This document shows, piece by piece, positions 1-7,492 of a stretch of DNA of 20,006 nucleotides. Position numbers and translations under genes: made by a program. The first letter of the stretch is position 1. The number at the start of each line of letters is the position of its first letter. Where the stretch lies: contig JAJRUR010000248.1 in NCBI GenBank assembly GCA_024277695.1, positions 1-20,006 of the forward strand. The letters are read 5' to 3'. Source of the DNA: Bacteroidota bacterium (GTDB lineage: Bacteria > Bacteroidota > Bacteroidia > Chitinophagales > Saprospiraceae). The notes beneath the pieces were generated by a model. It saw only the letters and a program-made list of their open reading frames with translations. It searched no databases and was not told where the DNA came from.

Positions 1-1
1 C

Positions 2-601
2 CAAGTTCAGAACAGTGCCGAAATCAAATCATCGATCATCGCTCAACACAGTACTCCATTGCAGACGGACGCTTCTACCCAAACTACTCCTAAAGTAATA
101 AAGAGTTCGGTATCAGCTGATGAGCAAGAAAAGGACAATAAAGCAAAGCCCTCTGTAAGCTCCACTCCAAAAACAAAATTGGTAGTCAGTACTCCCTCGG
201 ATCTCAAAAAGAAAAGTATTCCTACTGAAAGCAAAATCAAAAAAGTTGCATCTGAGCCCCAGCCCTCAATTCGTTTTAACACAATGCGTCACTCCTTCGA
301 TACCCTTTTGCAGGGTGAAGTTTATGACTACAATTTCAAATTTGTCAACACCGGTGACAGTGAGCTTATAATAGAAAAAGCTACAGCCACTTGTGGATGC
401 ACCCAACCCTCCTTTCCTTTTATAGGCATACAGCCTAATGATTCGGGGTTTATAGGGGTACACTATATCAGTATAGGTAAAGAGGGATATCAAAACCCTA
501 CAGTCACCGTATATACCAATGCGGATCCCCCGATATACGTTCTACATCTCGAAGGAGAAGTCATCGTGCCAACTGAGGTCAAAAAAGACAGCCTAGACTA
601 G
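2..601 (+). CDS. DUF1573-domain protein, 5'-partial
   Basis: The frame is open from base 2 without a stop, so the gene almost certainly starts upstream of the window. A TTG at 59 is only an internal candidate start. The visible N-terminal half is rich in Ser, Thr, Lys and Pro and looks like an unstructured linker. The C-terminal half (about residues 70-170 counted from the TTG) matches the DUF1573 pattern: a Phe-Lys-Phe-x-Asn-Thr-Gly-Asp strand, then T-C-G-C-T-Q-P, a glycine-rich G-x-I-x-V-x-Y segment and a closing L-x-L-x-G-E-V strand. DUF1573 is an immunoglobulin-like (ASPM/SPD-2/Hydin-like) fold common in exported Bacteroidota proteins. Its biochemical role is unknown. The TonB-dependent receptor begins 16 nt downstream on the same strand, so the two may be co-transcribed. 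The family call is firm. Total length and signal peptide cannot be judged. Confidence 0.82.
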   Translation, partial: QVQNSAEIKSSIIAQHSTPLQTDASTQTTPKVIKSSVSADEQEKDNKAKPSVSSTPKTKLVVSTPSDLKKKSIPTESKIKKVASEPQPSIRFNTMRHSFDTLLQGEVYDYNFKFVNTGDSELIIEKATATCGCTQPSFPFIGIQPNDSGFIGVHYISIGKEGYQNPTVTVYTNADPPIYVLHLEGEVIVPTEVKKDSLD

Positions 602-617
602 TCCTCAAGATAATTTT

Positions 618-3017
618 ATGATACGGTATTTTTGCATTTTTTTTTGTCTGAGTTCTTTTACTATAAGTTGGGGACAGATGGTTCAAGTCATTGACTCTGT
701 AGACCTAGAACCACTGGCAGGAGTATATATTTATAATGCAGATAAAAGCAAACACGTCGCCACTGATGAGCAAGGCATCGCCAAATTGGATATATTTCAT
801 TCTAATGAAAAACTACTGATTTATCAACTAGGATATAATCTCAAAGCAATCGACAATCATTTTCGCAAAAATAAAACGACGACCATACGGTTGACTCCGA
901 ATGGTGTCCTAATCGGTGGGGAAGTAATCGTAGAAGGCTTAGCACTCAAGCAACGACAGCTTGATCTCCCTGCCTATGTAGATCATCTGGATTTATCAAA
1001 AATAAGTGCTTCGGAATTTCAGACGACAGCTGATTTGGTAGGTCAAGCTAATGGGGTTACGATCCAAAAATCCCAACAGGGGGGCGGCAGTCCGATGATG
1101 CGTGGTTTTGCTGCCCATCGCATACTATTGGTGATGGACGGTGTTCGACTCAATAACGCTATCTTTAGAGGAGGAAATCTTCAAAATATCATTTCGGTTG
1201 ATCCCAATGGATTGGATAGAATAGAAGTTCTGTTTGGACCTAATTCGCTTATATACGGAAGTGACGCTCTGGGAGGAGTCATCCATATGCATAGTAAGAC
1301 AAGTGCATACAACTCCGGTTTTGGTGGCAATATAGCCATAGGCTACCAATCTGCTAATAGCGGAAAAAATCTGCAAGCAGGATTTTCTTATGGATCGAAA
1401 CGATGGTCATCCGGGACACAAATCGGATGGAGTGACTTTGGAGATTTGACTATGGGCTCTAATGGTCCGAAGGACTATCTACGCCCATCATACCAACAGA
1501 CAGGACCATCCGGCAAGGACACCATAGTCAAAAATCCAAACTCCAAAAATCAAATACACTCAGGATTTTGGCAGCGATTTATAAAGCAAAAGTTTAGCTA
1601 TTTACTAAATGAGAAGACGGATTTGGCCTATCAATTTTTGTACTCGACCACGAGTAATATACCTAGATATGACCGTCTGATACGACAAAGAGATTCGAGC
1701 TATGTGGATGCCGAATGGTACTACGGACCGCAACGATGGCTTATGCACAGTTTAGCCATCCAATCTAAAGCAGCTACTGCAGCCTATTCAGAATATAGGA
1801 TCACTGCAGCCTATCAAACCAATCGAGAAAGTCGGTTTGACCGCAGATTTGCCGATCAAATATTAAGACAACGCAGAGAACGGGTAAGAGGAATCTCACT
1901 AAACGCAGACTTTATCAAAAACAGCGATCACTCCATGGAGTGGAGATACGGCAGCGAAATCATCTATAATAAAGTGTACTCGCGGGCCATCTCTCGTAAT
2001 GTATTGAATGGTCAGCGTTTTCCCATACAGACACGATATCCTGATGGTTCTGATTTGATATCCTCGGCTCTTTATATTCAAGGGAGCAGACGGTTAAACA
2101 ATATCACCTTGAGTGGTGGTCTTCGCTACCAACGGACTAGAATACGAGCAGACTTCAGTAAGAGTTTATTGGAGCTAAATATCGATCCGGTTGACCACAC
2201 GAATGATGCTCTAGTGTGGAGTCTCGGTGCCAACTGGAGTCTTGGAGAGCATTTGTTTGCATATGCCAACTATTCAAAGGGATTTCGCGCACCTAATATA
2301 GATGACATCGGTAAAGTCTTTGATAGTGAGCCGGGCAAAGTTATAGTCCCAAATCCGCAATTGGGACCTGAGCGTGTAGGCAATTTTGAGTTAGGTCTCC
2401 AATCTCGGACCAAAAATCCTATTGACTATCATCTTAGTATCTACTATGCCCGTCTTACAGATTTCATGTCACGTATGGACTACCGGTTGGATGGCAGAGA
2501 CAGTATCCTGTATGACGGTGTATTGAGTCAGGTTCAAGCCATCCAAAATACTAACAGCGGTTATATTTATGGTACGGAAGTAGCACTCAAATATAATCAG
2601 GGACCGCTAAGAATAGGAGTGCAACTCTCTTATCAACGTGGTCAAGAAGAAACAGATATCGGGACATTTCCCCTACGCCATGTTACTCCGCTATCATCTT
2701 CTCTACATATCCACTGGGCTATTAAAGGATTTGATATTGGGTCTTCTCTTCGCTATAGTGATGGTTTTGATGCGGAGCGTTTGGCACCTTCGGAGATATC
2801 CAAGGGGTACTTGTATGCTAGAGACACCAGAGGTAGGCCCTTTGCGCCATCGTGGTGGACGGCAGATATACTGTTGAGCAGAAAACAAAAAAATTGGTCT
2901 TTAGAAGCCGGAGTATACAATATTTTTGACAAGCTCTATCGCCCTTATGCCTCGGGGATATCCGCACCGGGCAGAAGTCTGAATATATCTGTTCGGTACG
3001 CGCTAGGAGATAATTAG
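618..3017 (+). CDS. TonB-dependent outer-membrane receptor
   Basis: This is a 799-residue outer-membrane active-transport receptor, powered through TonB-ExbBD, for an unidentified ligand. Residues 1-20 form a signal peptide ending in Trp-Gly-Gln. Residues 21-95 are a carboxypeptidase-regulatory-like beta-sandwich, a typical N-terminal extension in Bacteroidota receptors. Residues about 115-228 are the plug, with GGGSPMMRGFAAHRILLVMDG, LNNAIFRGGNLQN and FGPNSLIYGSDALGGVI. This plug type resembles heme/hemoglobin and CirA/FepA-like receptors. The remainder is a beta-barrel with alternating aromatic strands and a conserved FRAPNIDDIGKVF segment near residues 560-575. The last strand ends NISVRYALGDN rather than in a terminal aromatic residue. 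No SusD partner is adjacent, which argues against a polysaccharide-utilisation locus. Iron, heme or another metal chelate is the likeliest class of substrate, but the sequence alone does not settle it. Confidence 0.9.
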   Translation: MIRYFCIFFCLSSFTISWGQMVQVIDSVDLEPLAGVYIYNADKSKHVATDEQGIAKLDIFHSNEKLLIYQLGYNLKAIDNHFRKNKTTTIRLTPNGVLIGGEVIVEGLALKQRQLDLPAYVDHLDLSKISASEFQTTADLVGQANGVTIQKSQQGGGSPMMRGFAAHRILLVMDGVRLNNAIFRGGNLQNIISVDPNGLDRIEVLFGPNSLIYGSDALGGVIHMHSKTSAYNSGFGGNIAIGYQSANSGKNLQAGFSYGSKRWSSGTQIGWSDFGDLTMGSNGPKDYLRPSYQQTGPSGKDTIVKNPNSKNQIHSGFWQRFIKQKFSYLLNEKTDLAYQFLYSTTSNIPRYDRLIRQRDSSYVDAEWYYGPQRWLMHSLAIQSKAATAAYSEYRITAAYQTNRESRFDRRFADQILRQRRERVRGISLNADFIKNSDHSMEWRYGSEIIYNKVYSRAISRNVLNGQRFPIQTRYPDGSDLISSALYIQGSRRLNNITLSGGLRYQRTRIRADFSKSLLELNIDPVDHTNDALVWSLGANWSLGEHLFAYANYSKGFRAPNIDDIGKVFDSEPGKVIVPNPQLGPERVGNFELGLQSRTKNPIDYHLSIYYARLTDFMSRMDYRLDGRDSILYDGVLSQVQAIQNTNSGYIYGTEVALKYNQGPLRIGVQLSYQRGQEETDIGTFPLRHVTPLSSSLHIHWAIKGFDIGSSLRYSDGFDAERLAPSEISKGYLYARDTRGRPFAPSWWTADILLSRKQKNWSLEAGVYNIFDKLYRPYASGISAPGRSLNISVRYALGDN

Positions 3018-4469
3018 CTATTTTTTTGCGGCTCGAATCACGGTATTTTGTTGAATCCAGCATGGTACTTTGAAGTTATTACCAGCTTTGAGTGAGCGCT
3101 GAAAGATATCCTCTGTAGTCGGCATAAATCGCGCATATTTGGCAATATTTTTATTGGCTTCAGCCGCCACAGAAGGGTCAATTTTTTTGGCTTTGACCCA
3201 TTCGTCGATGGCTACCCAAGTGACTACCTGACTGTCAAACCCTCTTCCGGGGCCGCAAAGGGGACCACTAGAAGCATAAAGTTTGCCCACCAACATATAG
3301 GGTGCTCCCCAATTAGGTCTGAACTTAGAAGCCATGCGCGCATACTTTCGAGCTTTCGGAAAATTTTTGAGGTGTGCATAATATATCTTTGCTATGACTA
3401 GAGCGTAATCCGCTTTTTTGTTGGGATCGGTAGCACTGTTCAAGCGACCTTCATAACAATGGATGGCATCACTATAGTCCCCATTGCGCAATTGATCTCT
3501 ACAAGATGGGCCTGTAGTAGTCGTGACCACCTTTCGACAGTTAGCATTATAGGCCTGATCGAGCTGTCGGAGCGCATCGTCCTCCAAGGAACAGCCTCCC
3601 CACTTGAGCTTGCCATACACATCGATAAGGTTATCACAGTCTGTAGGATTATCCAAAAATGATTGGTAATACTTGTTTTTATAATAAGCACAATCATAAA
3701 AACCTTTAATCCCTTCCATTCCGTCCAGACGCGCAGAAGCATATTCGTCGATGATTCTCCACTGCTCTAGATTTTTATTACTGTGGAGACCTTTGTCTAT
3801 GATGCGAGCGATCCGGGCGCCTTGCAATTTGGCTTCTTCCAGACTTATTTCATCATTTTGAAATCGTTTTATCATCAATGCCGTAAAGGGATTAATGATA
3901 AAGTATTGCGCATCATCTCCATCCCTATCGAGCGACTCCACAAAAAGGTCATAGACCTCTTTGTCTGTAACCACTCCCTGAAACTTGTAGTAATAGTCAA
4001 AAGCTTTTTTGCCGGGGACATATCCATCTTCGCCGTAGCATTCGCCCATTTTAGAATAGATCTCGAGGATTTTATCCATATAATCTTTTCGCTTGGACTC
4101 ATCAACTTCCCTGTTATAAAAATGCTCATAAATCTTGATACCATCCACAAATACGGTATTTCGTTTGCCATCTGCTGCCGGTGCACCATTATAAACATCT
4201 TTCCAGTAAGGGAGGGCACCATCAAAATCCTTTGCTTTGACGAAGTCATGCATTATAACATAAGACTCCAGCATAAAGTCAGGATTTTCATGATCATCAA
4301 ATTTGGGACACGGGCTGAGATTTTCTTCCTTGGGCGGATCTTCTTTGTGTACCGGAGGTTTTTTGTACTCTTTATCTTCGGTAACAATTTGTGTCTTTGG
4401 TGTGCACGCCGATAAGAACAATACGAAAAGGAGGACGAGACTTAAGCAATATTTCAATAATTTTATCAT
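3018..4469 (-). CDS. Lipoprotein with TPR-like repeats
   Basis: The open frame extends to 4571, but the first 34 residues of the long version precede a clear lipoprotein signal that begins at the ATG at 4469: M-I-K-L-L-K, a hydrophobic stretch, then lipobox L-S-A-C with Cys22. I therefore take 4469 as the start, giving 483 residues. After a Lys/Pro/Glu-rich tether (about 23-55) the protein is mostly alpha-helical, with tetratricopeptide-like helix pairs. The clearest is near residues 335-430, where YALVIAKIYYAHLKNFPKARKY is followed by FRPNWGAPYMLVGKLY. The conserved-looking C-terminus has a cysteine in VPCWIQQNTVIR. TPR lipoproteins usually scaffold protein complexes in the periplasm. No specific partner can be named. 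Its stop codon directly abuts the stop of the convergent receptor gene. Divergent to the amidohydrolase, with 155 nt between starts. Confidence 0.83.
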   Translation of the reverse strand: MIKLLKYCLSLVLLFVLFLSACTPKTQIVTEDKEYKKPPVHKEDPPKEENLSPCPKFDDHENPDFMLESYVIMHDFVKAKDFDGALPYWKDVYNGAPAADGKRNTVFVDGIKIYEHFYNREVDESKRKDYMDKILEIYSKMGECYGEDGYVPGKKAFDYYYKFQGVVTDKEVYDLFVESLDRDGDDAQYFIINPFTALMIKRFQNDEISLEEAKLQGARIARIIDKGLHSNKNLEQWRIIDEYASARLDGMEGIKGFYDCAYYKNKYYQSFLDNPTDCDNLIDVYGKLKWGGCSLEDDALRQLDQAYNANCRKVVTTTTGPSCRDQLRNGDYSDAIHCYEGRLNSATDPNKKADYALVIAKIYYAHLKNFPKARKYARMASKFRPNWGAPYMLVGKLYASSGPLCGPGRGFDSQVVTWVAIDEWVKAKKIDPSVAAEANKNIAKYARFMPTTEDIFQRSLKAGNNFKVPCWIQQNTVIRAAKK

Positions 4470-4624
4470 CGAGCTATTTTTTCTAAGGATAAGATGCGTA
4501 AAACTAATAAAAGGATGTGTATCTAGCAAGCAATAATACTGTATAAATATGATGCCACCGAAATCATACACCAGAGAACCAACGAAAAAAACTTATCTTG
4601 TCCCAAAAATCGCAAATACCTGTT

Positions 4625-5896
4625 ATGAAAAAACCCATTATCTTTTTTATCCTTTTACTATCCATTGGCTTACAAGCCCAAAAGACTTATATCCAGTGTG
4701 GACTATTATTTGATGCGCCTTCCGGCAAAAATCTGACGGAACAGACTATCATCGTAGAAAACAATACGATTCTCGATGTGCGAAGTGGATATGAGCAAGG
4801 TAAGGCATCGGATGTTTTGATCGATCTGCGTGATGCATGGGTGATGCCCGGCTGGATCGACATGCATGTGCATATAGAGCATGAGGGTTCTAAAGACAGC
4901 TATTTGCGACGATTTTTGGATAATCCTGCGGATTTGGCCTTTAATTCGGCTGTTTATGCCAAGCGTACTTTGGAAGCCGGTTTTACAACAGTAAGAGATT
5001 TGGGAGGAACGGGTGTAAACGTATCTTTGGGGAAGGCCATACGCACAGGTAAGATCGAAGGTCCACGGATCTACACAGCGCGCAAAGCCATCGCCATCTC
5101 CGGCGGGCATGCAGATCCTACTAATGGGATGCGATTGGATCTAATGGGGCGAGCCGGACCTCGGGATGGTGTCGCCGATGGCCCCTCAGAATGTGCCAAA
5201 GCCGTTCGGTGGCAGGTCAAAAACGGAGCGGACTGTATCAAAATCACGTCCACCGGGGGTGTACTTAGTGTAGCCAAAGACGGTGATGGACCGGCATTTA
5301 ATATGGAAGAACTAAGAGCCATAATGGAAACTGCAGCTGACCGCGGAGTACATGTAGCAGCCCATGCCCACGGCAAAGAAGGGATGAAACGAGCCATTAT
5401 CGCGGGAGTGAAGACTATAGAGCACGGAAGCTATGCCGATGAAGAGATCTTTGATCTGCTCAAAAAACACAATGCTTGGCTGATTCCAACAATCACTGCA
5501 GGTATGAGTGTAGCTGACTCAGCAAAGATCAAAAATTATTTTCCGGCAGTCGTCCAGCCAAAAGCAGAACGGATAGGCCCCCAGATACTTGAAATGTTCA
5601 AAGCTGCATATCGCGCAAAAGCACCAATAGGTTTTGGTACGGATGCAGGTGTTTTTAGGCATGGCAAAAACGCAATGGAATTTGCATATATGGTGCAGGG
5701 TGGTATGCCTTTAACAGAGGCGGTCAGGGCTGCGACCATCATCAATGCGCGTATACTAAAATGGGATGATCGAATTGGCTCTATCCAAAAAGGCAAACTA
5801 GCTGATATAGTGGCTGTCAGCAAAGGAACCTTAGAAGACCCATCGGGCATGATGCATCCTATTTTTGTGATGAAAGACGGGGTTCGAATCAAATAA
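4625..5896 (+). CDS. Exported metal-dependent amidohydrolase (imidazolonepropionase/Xaa-Pro dipeptidase-like)
   Basis: The start is placed at the ATG at 4625, because it gives a clean signal peptide (M-K-K, hydrophobic core, cleavage after Gln-Ala-Gln near residue 19). An in-frame TTG at 4598 would add nine residues before it. The mature enzyme is a TIM-barrel amidohydrolase of the COG1228 group. The HxH metal ligands are H81 and H83 in DMHVHIEH. A likely carbamylated Lys206 lies in CIKITSTGG, with further ligands H247/H249 (in AAHAHG) and H267 (IEHGS) and catalytic Asp340 (GFGTDAGV). All the catalytic residues of the family are therefore present. Characterised relatives in this group hydrolyse dipeptides with C-terminal proline, Lys or Arg, or act on N-acyl amino acids. 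Cleavage of a small peptide or amide in the periplasm is the best guess. The gene stands alone, followed by a hairpin and T-rich run that may terminate it. Confidence 0.9.
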   Translation: MKKPIIFFILLLSIGLQAQKTYIQCGLLFDAPSGKNLTEQTIIVENNTILDVRSGYEQGKASDVLIDLRDAWVMPGWIDMHVHIEHEGSKDSYLRRFLDNPADLAFNSAVYAKRTLEAGFTTVRDLGGTGVNVSLGKAIRTGKIEGPRIYTARKAIAISGGHADPTNGMRLDLMGRAGPRDGVADGPSECAKAVRWQVKNGADCIKITSTGGVLSVAKDGDGPAFNMEELRAIMETAADRGVHVAAHAHGKEGMKRAIIAGVKTIEHGSYADEEIFDLLKKHNAWLIPTITAGMSVADSAKIKNYFPAVVQPKAERIGPQILEMFKAAYRAKAPIGFGTDAGVFRHGKNAMEFAYMVQGGMPLTEAVRAATIINARILKWDDRIGSIQKGKLADIVAVSKGTLEDPSGMMHPIFVMKDGVRIK

Positions 5897-6014
5897 TTTG
5901 AAGAGTGATGCTAGATACTTCCTATCGGTCGTACAGGCTCCTATCAACCCGTTGGCAAGGATTGACGCTAGAATCAAAATAGAATATGTTGCGTGTATGC
6001 AATGAACATATTTT

Positions 6015-6128
6015 ACAGGTCGCCCCGCCGGGGCTTTTGTTTTTGTCATCTGCTCCGGAGGAGCAAACGGTTTGTAGTAGCAGCACTGTAGGTACAAATA
6101 TTGTAGTAGCGCCGTAGGTGCGACCTGT
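6015..6128. repeat. Array of four mini-hairpins bounded by a 9-bp inverted repeat
   Basis: The gap 5897-6265 between two convergent genes contains a compact repeat element. Its ends are a perfect 9-bp inverted repeat, ACAGGTCGC (6015-6023) and GCGACCTGT (6120-6128). Inside are four 13-nt hairpins built to one plan, a 5-bp stem and a 3-nt loop: GCCCC-GCC-GGGGC (6022-6034), GCTCC-GGA-GGAGC (6052-6064), GCACT-GTA-GGTAC (6083-6095, imperfect) and GCGCC-GTA-GGTGC (6109-6121, one G-T pair). They start 30, 31 and 26 nt apart. The last two are each preceded by TTGTAGTAGC (6072-6081 and 6101-6110). From memory, similar strings with the minus-strand form GCnCCTnCGGnGC occur between genes in many Bacteroidota, which would make this a REP-like dispersed family. 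That is recollection, not a search result. The rest of the gap (5897-6014 and 6129-6265) shows nothing recognisable. Confidence 0.7.
6022..6045 (+). terminator. Possible Rho-independent terminator of the amidohydrolase gene
   Basis: The first hairpin of the array, GCCCC-GCC-GGGGC, is followed at once by TTTTGTTTTTG. A GC stem plus U-rich tract is the form of an intrinsic terminator for the rightward gene ending at 5896. The stem is short (5 bp) and the T tract is interrupted, so this function is only plausible. Confidence 0.4.
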
Positions 6129-6265
6129 TCACCGTTTCTATCAAGCTATCCCACTCAAATAAATATTTTTCGGTGTAATCCATATCCTATTTTCAGGAAA
6201 GTTGATTTATTTAATCTCGATTTATTGATTTTAACTACCGAAACTTGAGTAAGATATTTTCTAAG

Positions 6266-6982
6266 TTAATCCTGTTTTGCAAACACCTTACGCAACAAGT
6301 CGGTAGTTCTGGCGGACACGTCACTTCTGATCTTCAATTCCTTTTTAGCTACCATACCGAAGAGTCCATCTAAGGCTTTATTAGCAACATAGTCGTCAAT
6401 ACGAGGATTGAGTTTATTGACAAAAGGTATTTTATTATATGTATTGACGGCATCTGCCCAATAATCCAGGGCACCAAATTTATTGAGTGATTCTAAGATC
6501 ACCGGCTGAAAAGCCCTATATAATGCATCATAGGTGCGTTTGTTTAAATAATTGGTAGCTGCATTTTGCTCGCCCATCAAGATATTCAGCGCATCATCAA
6601 AACTCATACTTGTGATAGCATCTACAAAGATCGGTGCAGCCGACTTAGCAGCATCCTCTGCAGCGCGATTGAGTTTTTTGGTGATCTCGGCTTCTACATT
6701 GTTCCATCCAGGCACAAAACTGAGTTTATCCACAACTTTTTGCGCCTCTTCCGGCAAAAATATTTTATAAGGACTTTTATAGTACCCATCTAATCCGGAA
6801 AGTTTGGTAGCACCCTCTTTAATCCCTATCTCCAGTGCTTGCTTAAGCCCGGAAGCTATCTGTGCAGTAGTTAGTCCACCCTCGCCTATGGTACCCAGTA
6901 CCCGATTGAGATCAGCAGAGCTACAAGAAATAAAAGTAGTCAAAAAGAGCAAAAATGTCCAGTGTTTTAATGTATTCGTCAT
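6266..6982 (-). CDS. DUF4197-domain protein, probable lipoprotein
   Basis: This is a 238-residue protein with an N-terminal hydrophobic segment ending F-I-S-C at Cys20, a somewhat loose lipobox. It is therefore probably exported and may be lipid-anchored. The body is all-alpha and matches the DUF4197 pattern: an early GLKQALEIGIKEGA helix (about residues 45-58), a D-GYYKSPYKIFLPEEAQ segment and the central SMSFDDALNIL-GEQNAATNYL stretch. It ends with a C-terminal KALDGLF-MVAKKE-IR helix. Family proteins are found in many Gram-negative bacteria and have no assigned biochemical function. folB lies 37 nt upstream on the same strand, so the two may share a transcript, with folB first. That proximity gives no evidence of a folate role. 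Confidence 0.85.
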   Translation of the reverse strand: MTNTLKHWTFLLFLTTFISCSSADLNRVLGTIGEGGLTTAQIASGLKQALEIGIKEGATKLSGLDGYYKSPYKIFLPEEAQKVVDKLSFVPGWNNVEAEITKKLNRAAEDAAKSAAPIFVDAITSMSFDDALNILMGEQNAATNYLNKRTYDALYRAFQPVILESLNKFGALDYWADAVNTYNKIPFVNKLNPRIDDYVANKALDGLFGMVAKKELKIRSDVSARTTDLLRKVFAKQD

Positions 6983-7019
6983 GGTAAAATATGATTTTTT
7001 TATTATTTAATAATATTAA

Positions 7020-7370
7020 TTATAACTCCAGCTCTACAAAAGCATTGCGGATATGTCCATGGATTGGAGGATCCAATTTTTTTAATTTGATAGATACTTT
7101 GTTGATCTTCGGATCTAAGGATTTTAGTTTATTGATGATACGTAAAGCCACGGTTTCGATCAATCGTTGTTCCGTTTTCATTTCAGATTTGCAGATCTGA
7201 TATATGTTTTCATAATTTACGGTTTTTTCGATAGAATCTTGCCAATTATGCCGATCCAGATCCAAGTCGATCGTAACATCCAGTTCAAATCTACATCCTA
7301 CTTTGCGCTCTTCTGCGGAATAACCGTGAAAAGCATAAAACTCTATTTTTTCAAGTCCGATTTTTGCCAT
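7020..7370 (-). CDS. folB: Dihydroneopterin aldolase
   Basis: The enzyme converts 7,8-dihydroneopterin to 6-hydroxymethyl-7,8-dihydropterin and glycolaldehyde in folate synthesis. It acts in the cytoplasm, usually as an octamer. At 116 residues it has the usual length. Diagnostic segments are FYAFHG near residue 11, Glu21 in AEERKVG (the pterin-site Glu22 of characterised enzymes), Tyr53 in VNYENIY, LIETVA with Glu72, and catalytic Lys98 in LKKLDPPI. The fold (T-fold) and spacing fit FolB well, with no truncation. It precedes the DUF4197 gene on the same strand and diverges from the acyl-CoA dehydrogenase gene across a 122-nt gap. No other folate gene lies nearby. Confidence 0.93.
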   Translation of the reverse strand: MAKIGLEKIEFYAFHGYSAEERKVGCRFELDVTIDLDLDRHNWQDSIEKTVNYENIYQICKSEMKTEQRLIETVALRIINKLKSLDPKINKVSIKLKKLDPPIHGHIRNAFVELEL

Positions 7371-7437
7371 AGGCTAATATTGTGCTAACTGTGCTTCGAT
7401 TTTGTCTATGAAATGAGGTCGAATATAGTTAAAACTT

Positions 7438-7445
7438 TACCTTTG
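7438..7445 (+). promoter_or_regulatory. Possible Bacteroidota -7 promoter box for gcdH
   Basis: TACCTTTG matches the Bacteroidota -7 consensus TAnnTTTG exactly. It lies 47 nt before the ATG of the acyl-CoA dehydrogenase gene, in the divergent gap after folB. A properly spaced -33 TTG element is not evident, so the call rests on one box in AT-rich DNA. Confidence 0.38.
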
Positions 7446-7492
7446 AGACCAAAAAAAAGCGACTTAGGTAGTTTTCAAAATGTTAAAATACT

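Noticed and set aside
3783..4415. A 210-codon open frame on the plus strand
   Set aside because: It lies wholly antisense to the lipoprotein gene, whose lipobox and TPR-like pattern are convincing. The translated product shows no recognisable domain.
618..4469. Polysaccharide-utilisation locus or TonB-SusD pair
   Set aside because: The receptor plug is of the heme/siderophore-like type, no SusD-like protein or glycosidase is nearby, and the adjacent lipoprotein is on the opposite strand with TPR features.
4470..4571. N-terminal extension of the lipoprotein frame by 34 residues
   Set aside because: It would bury the lipoprotein signal peptide inside the protein, so the ATG at 4469 is the better start.
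6015..6128. Degenerate tRNA or CRISPR repeat
   Set aside because: The hairpins have 5-bp stems and 3-nt loops without cloverleaf spacing or a CCA end, and the intervening sequences are not spacer-like.
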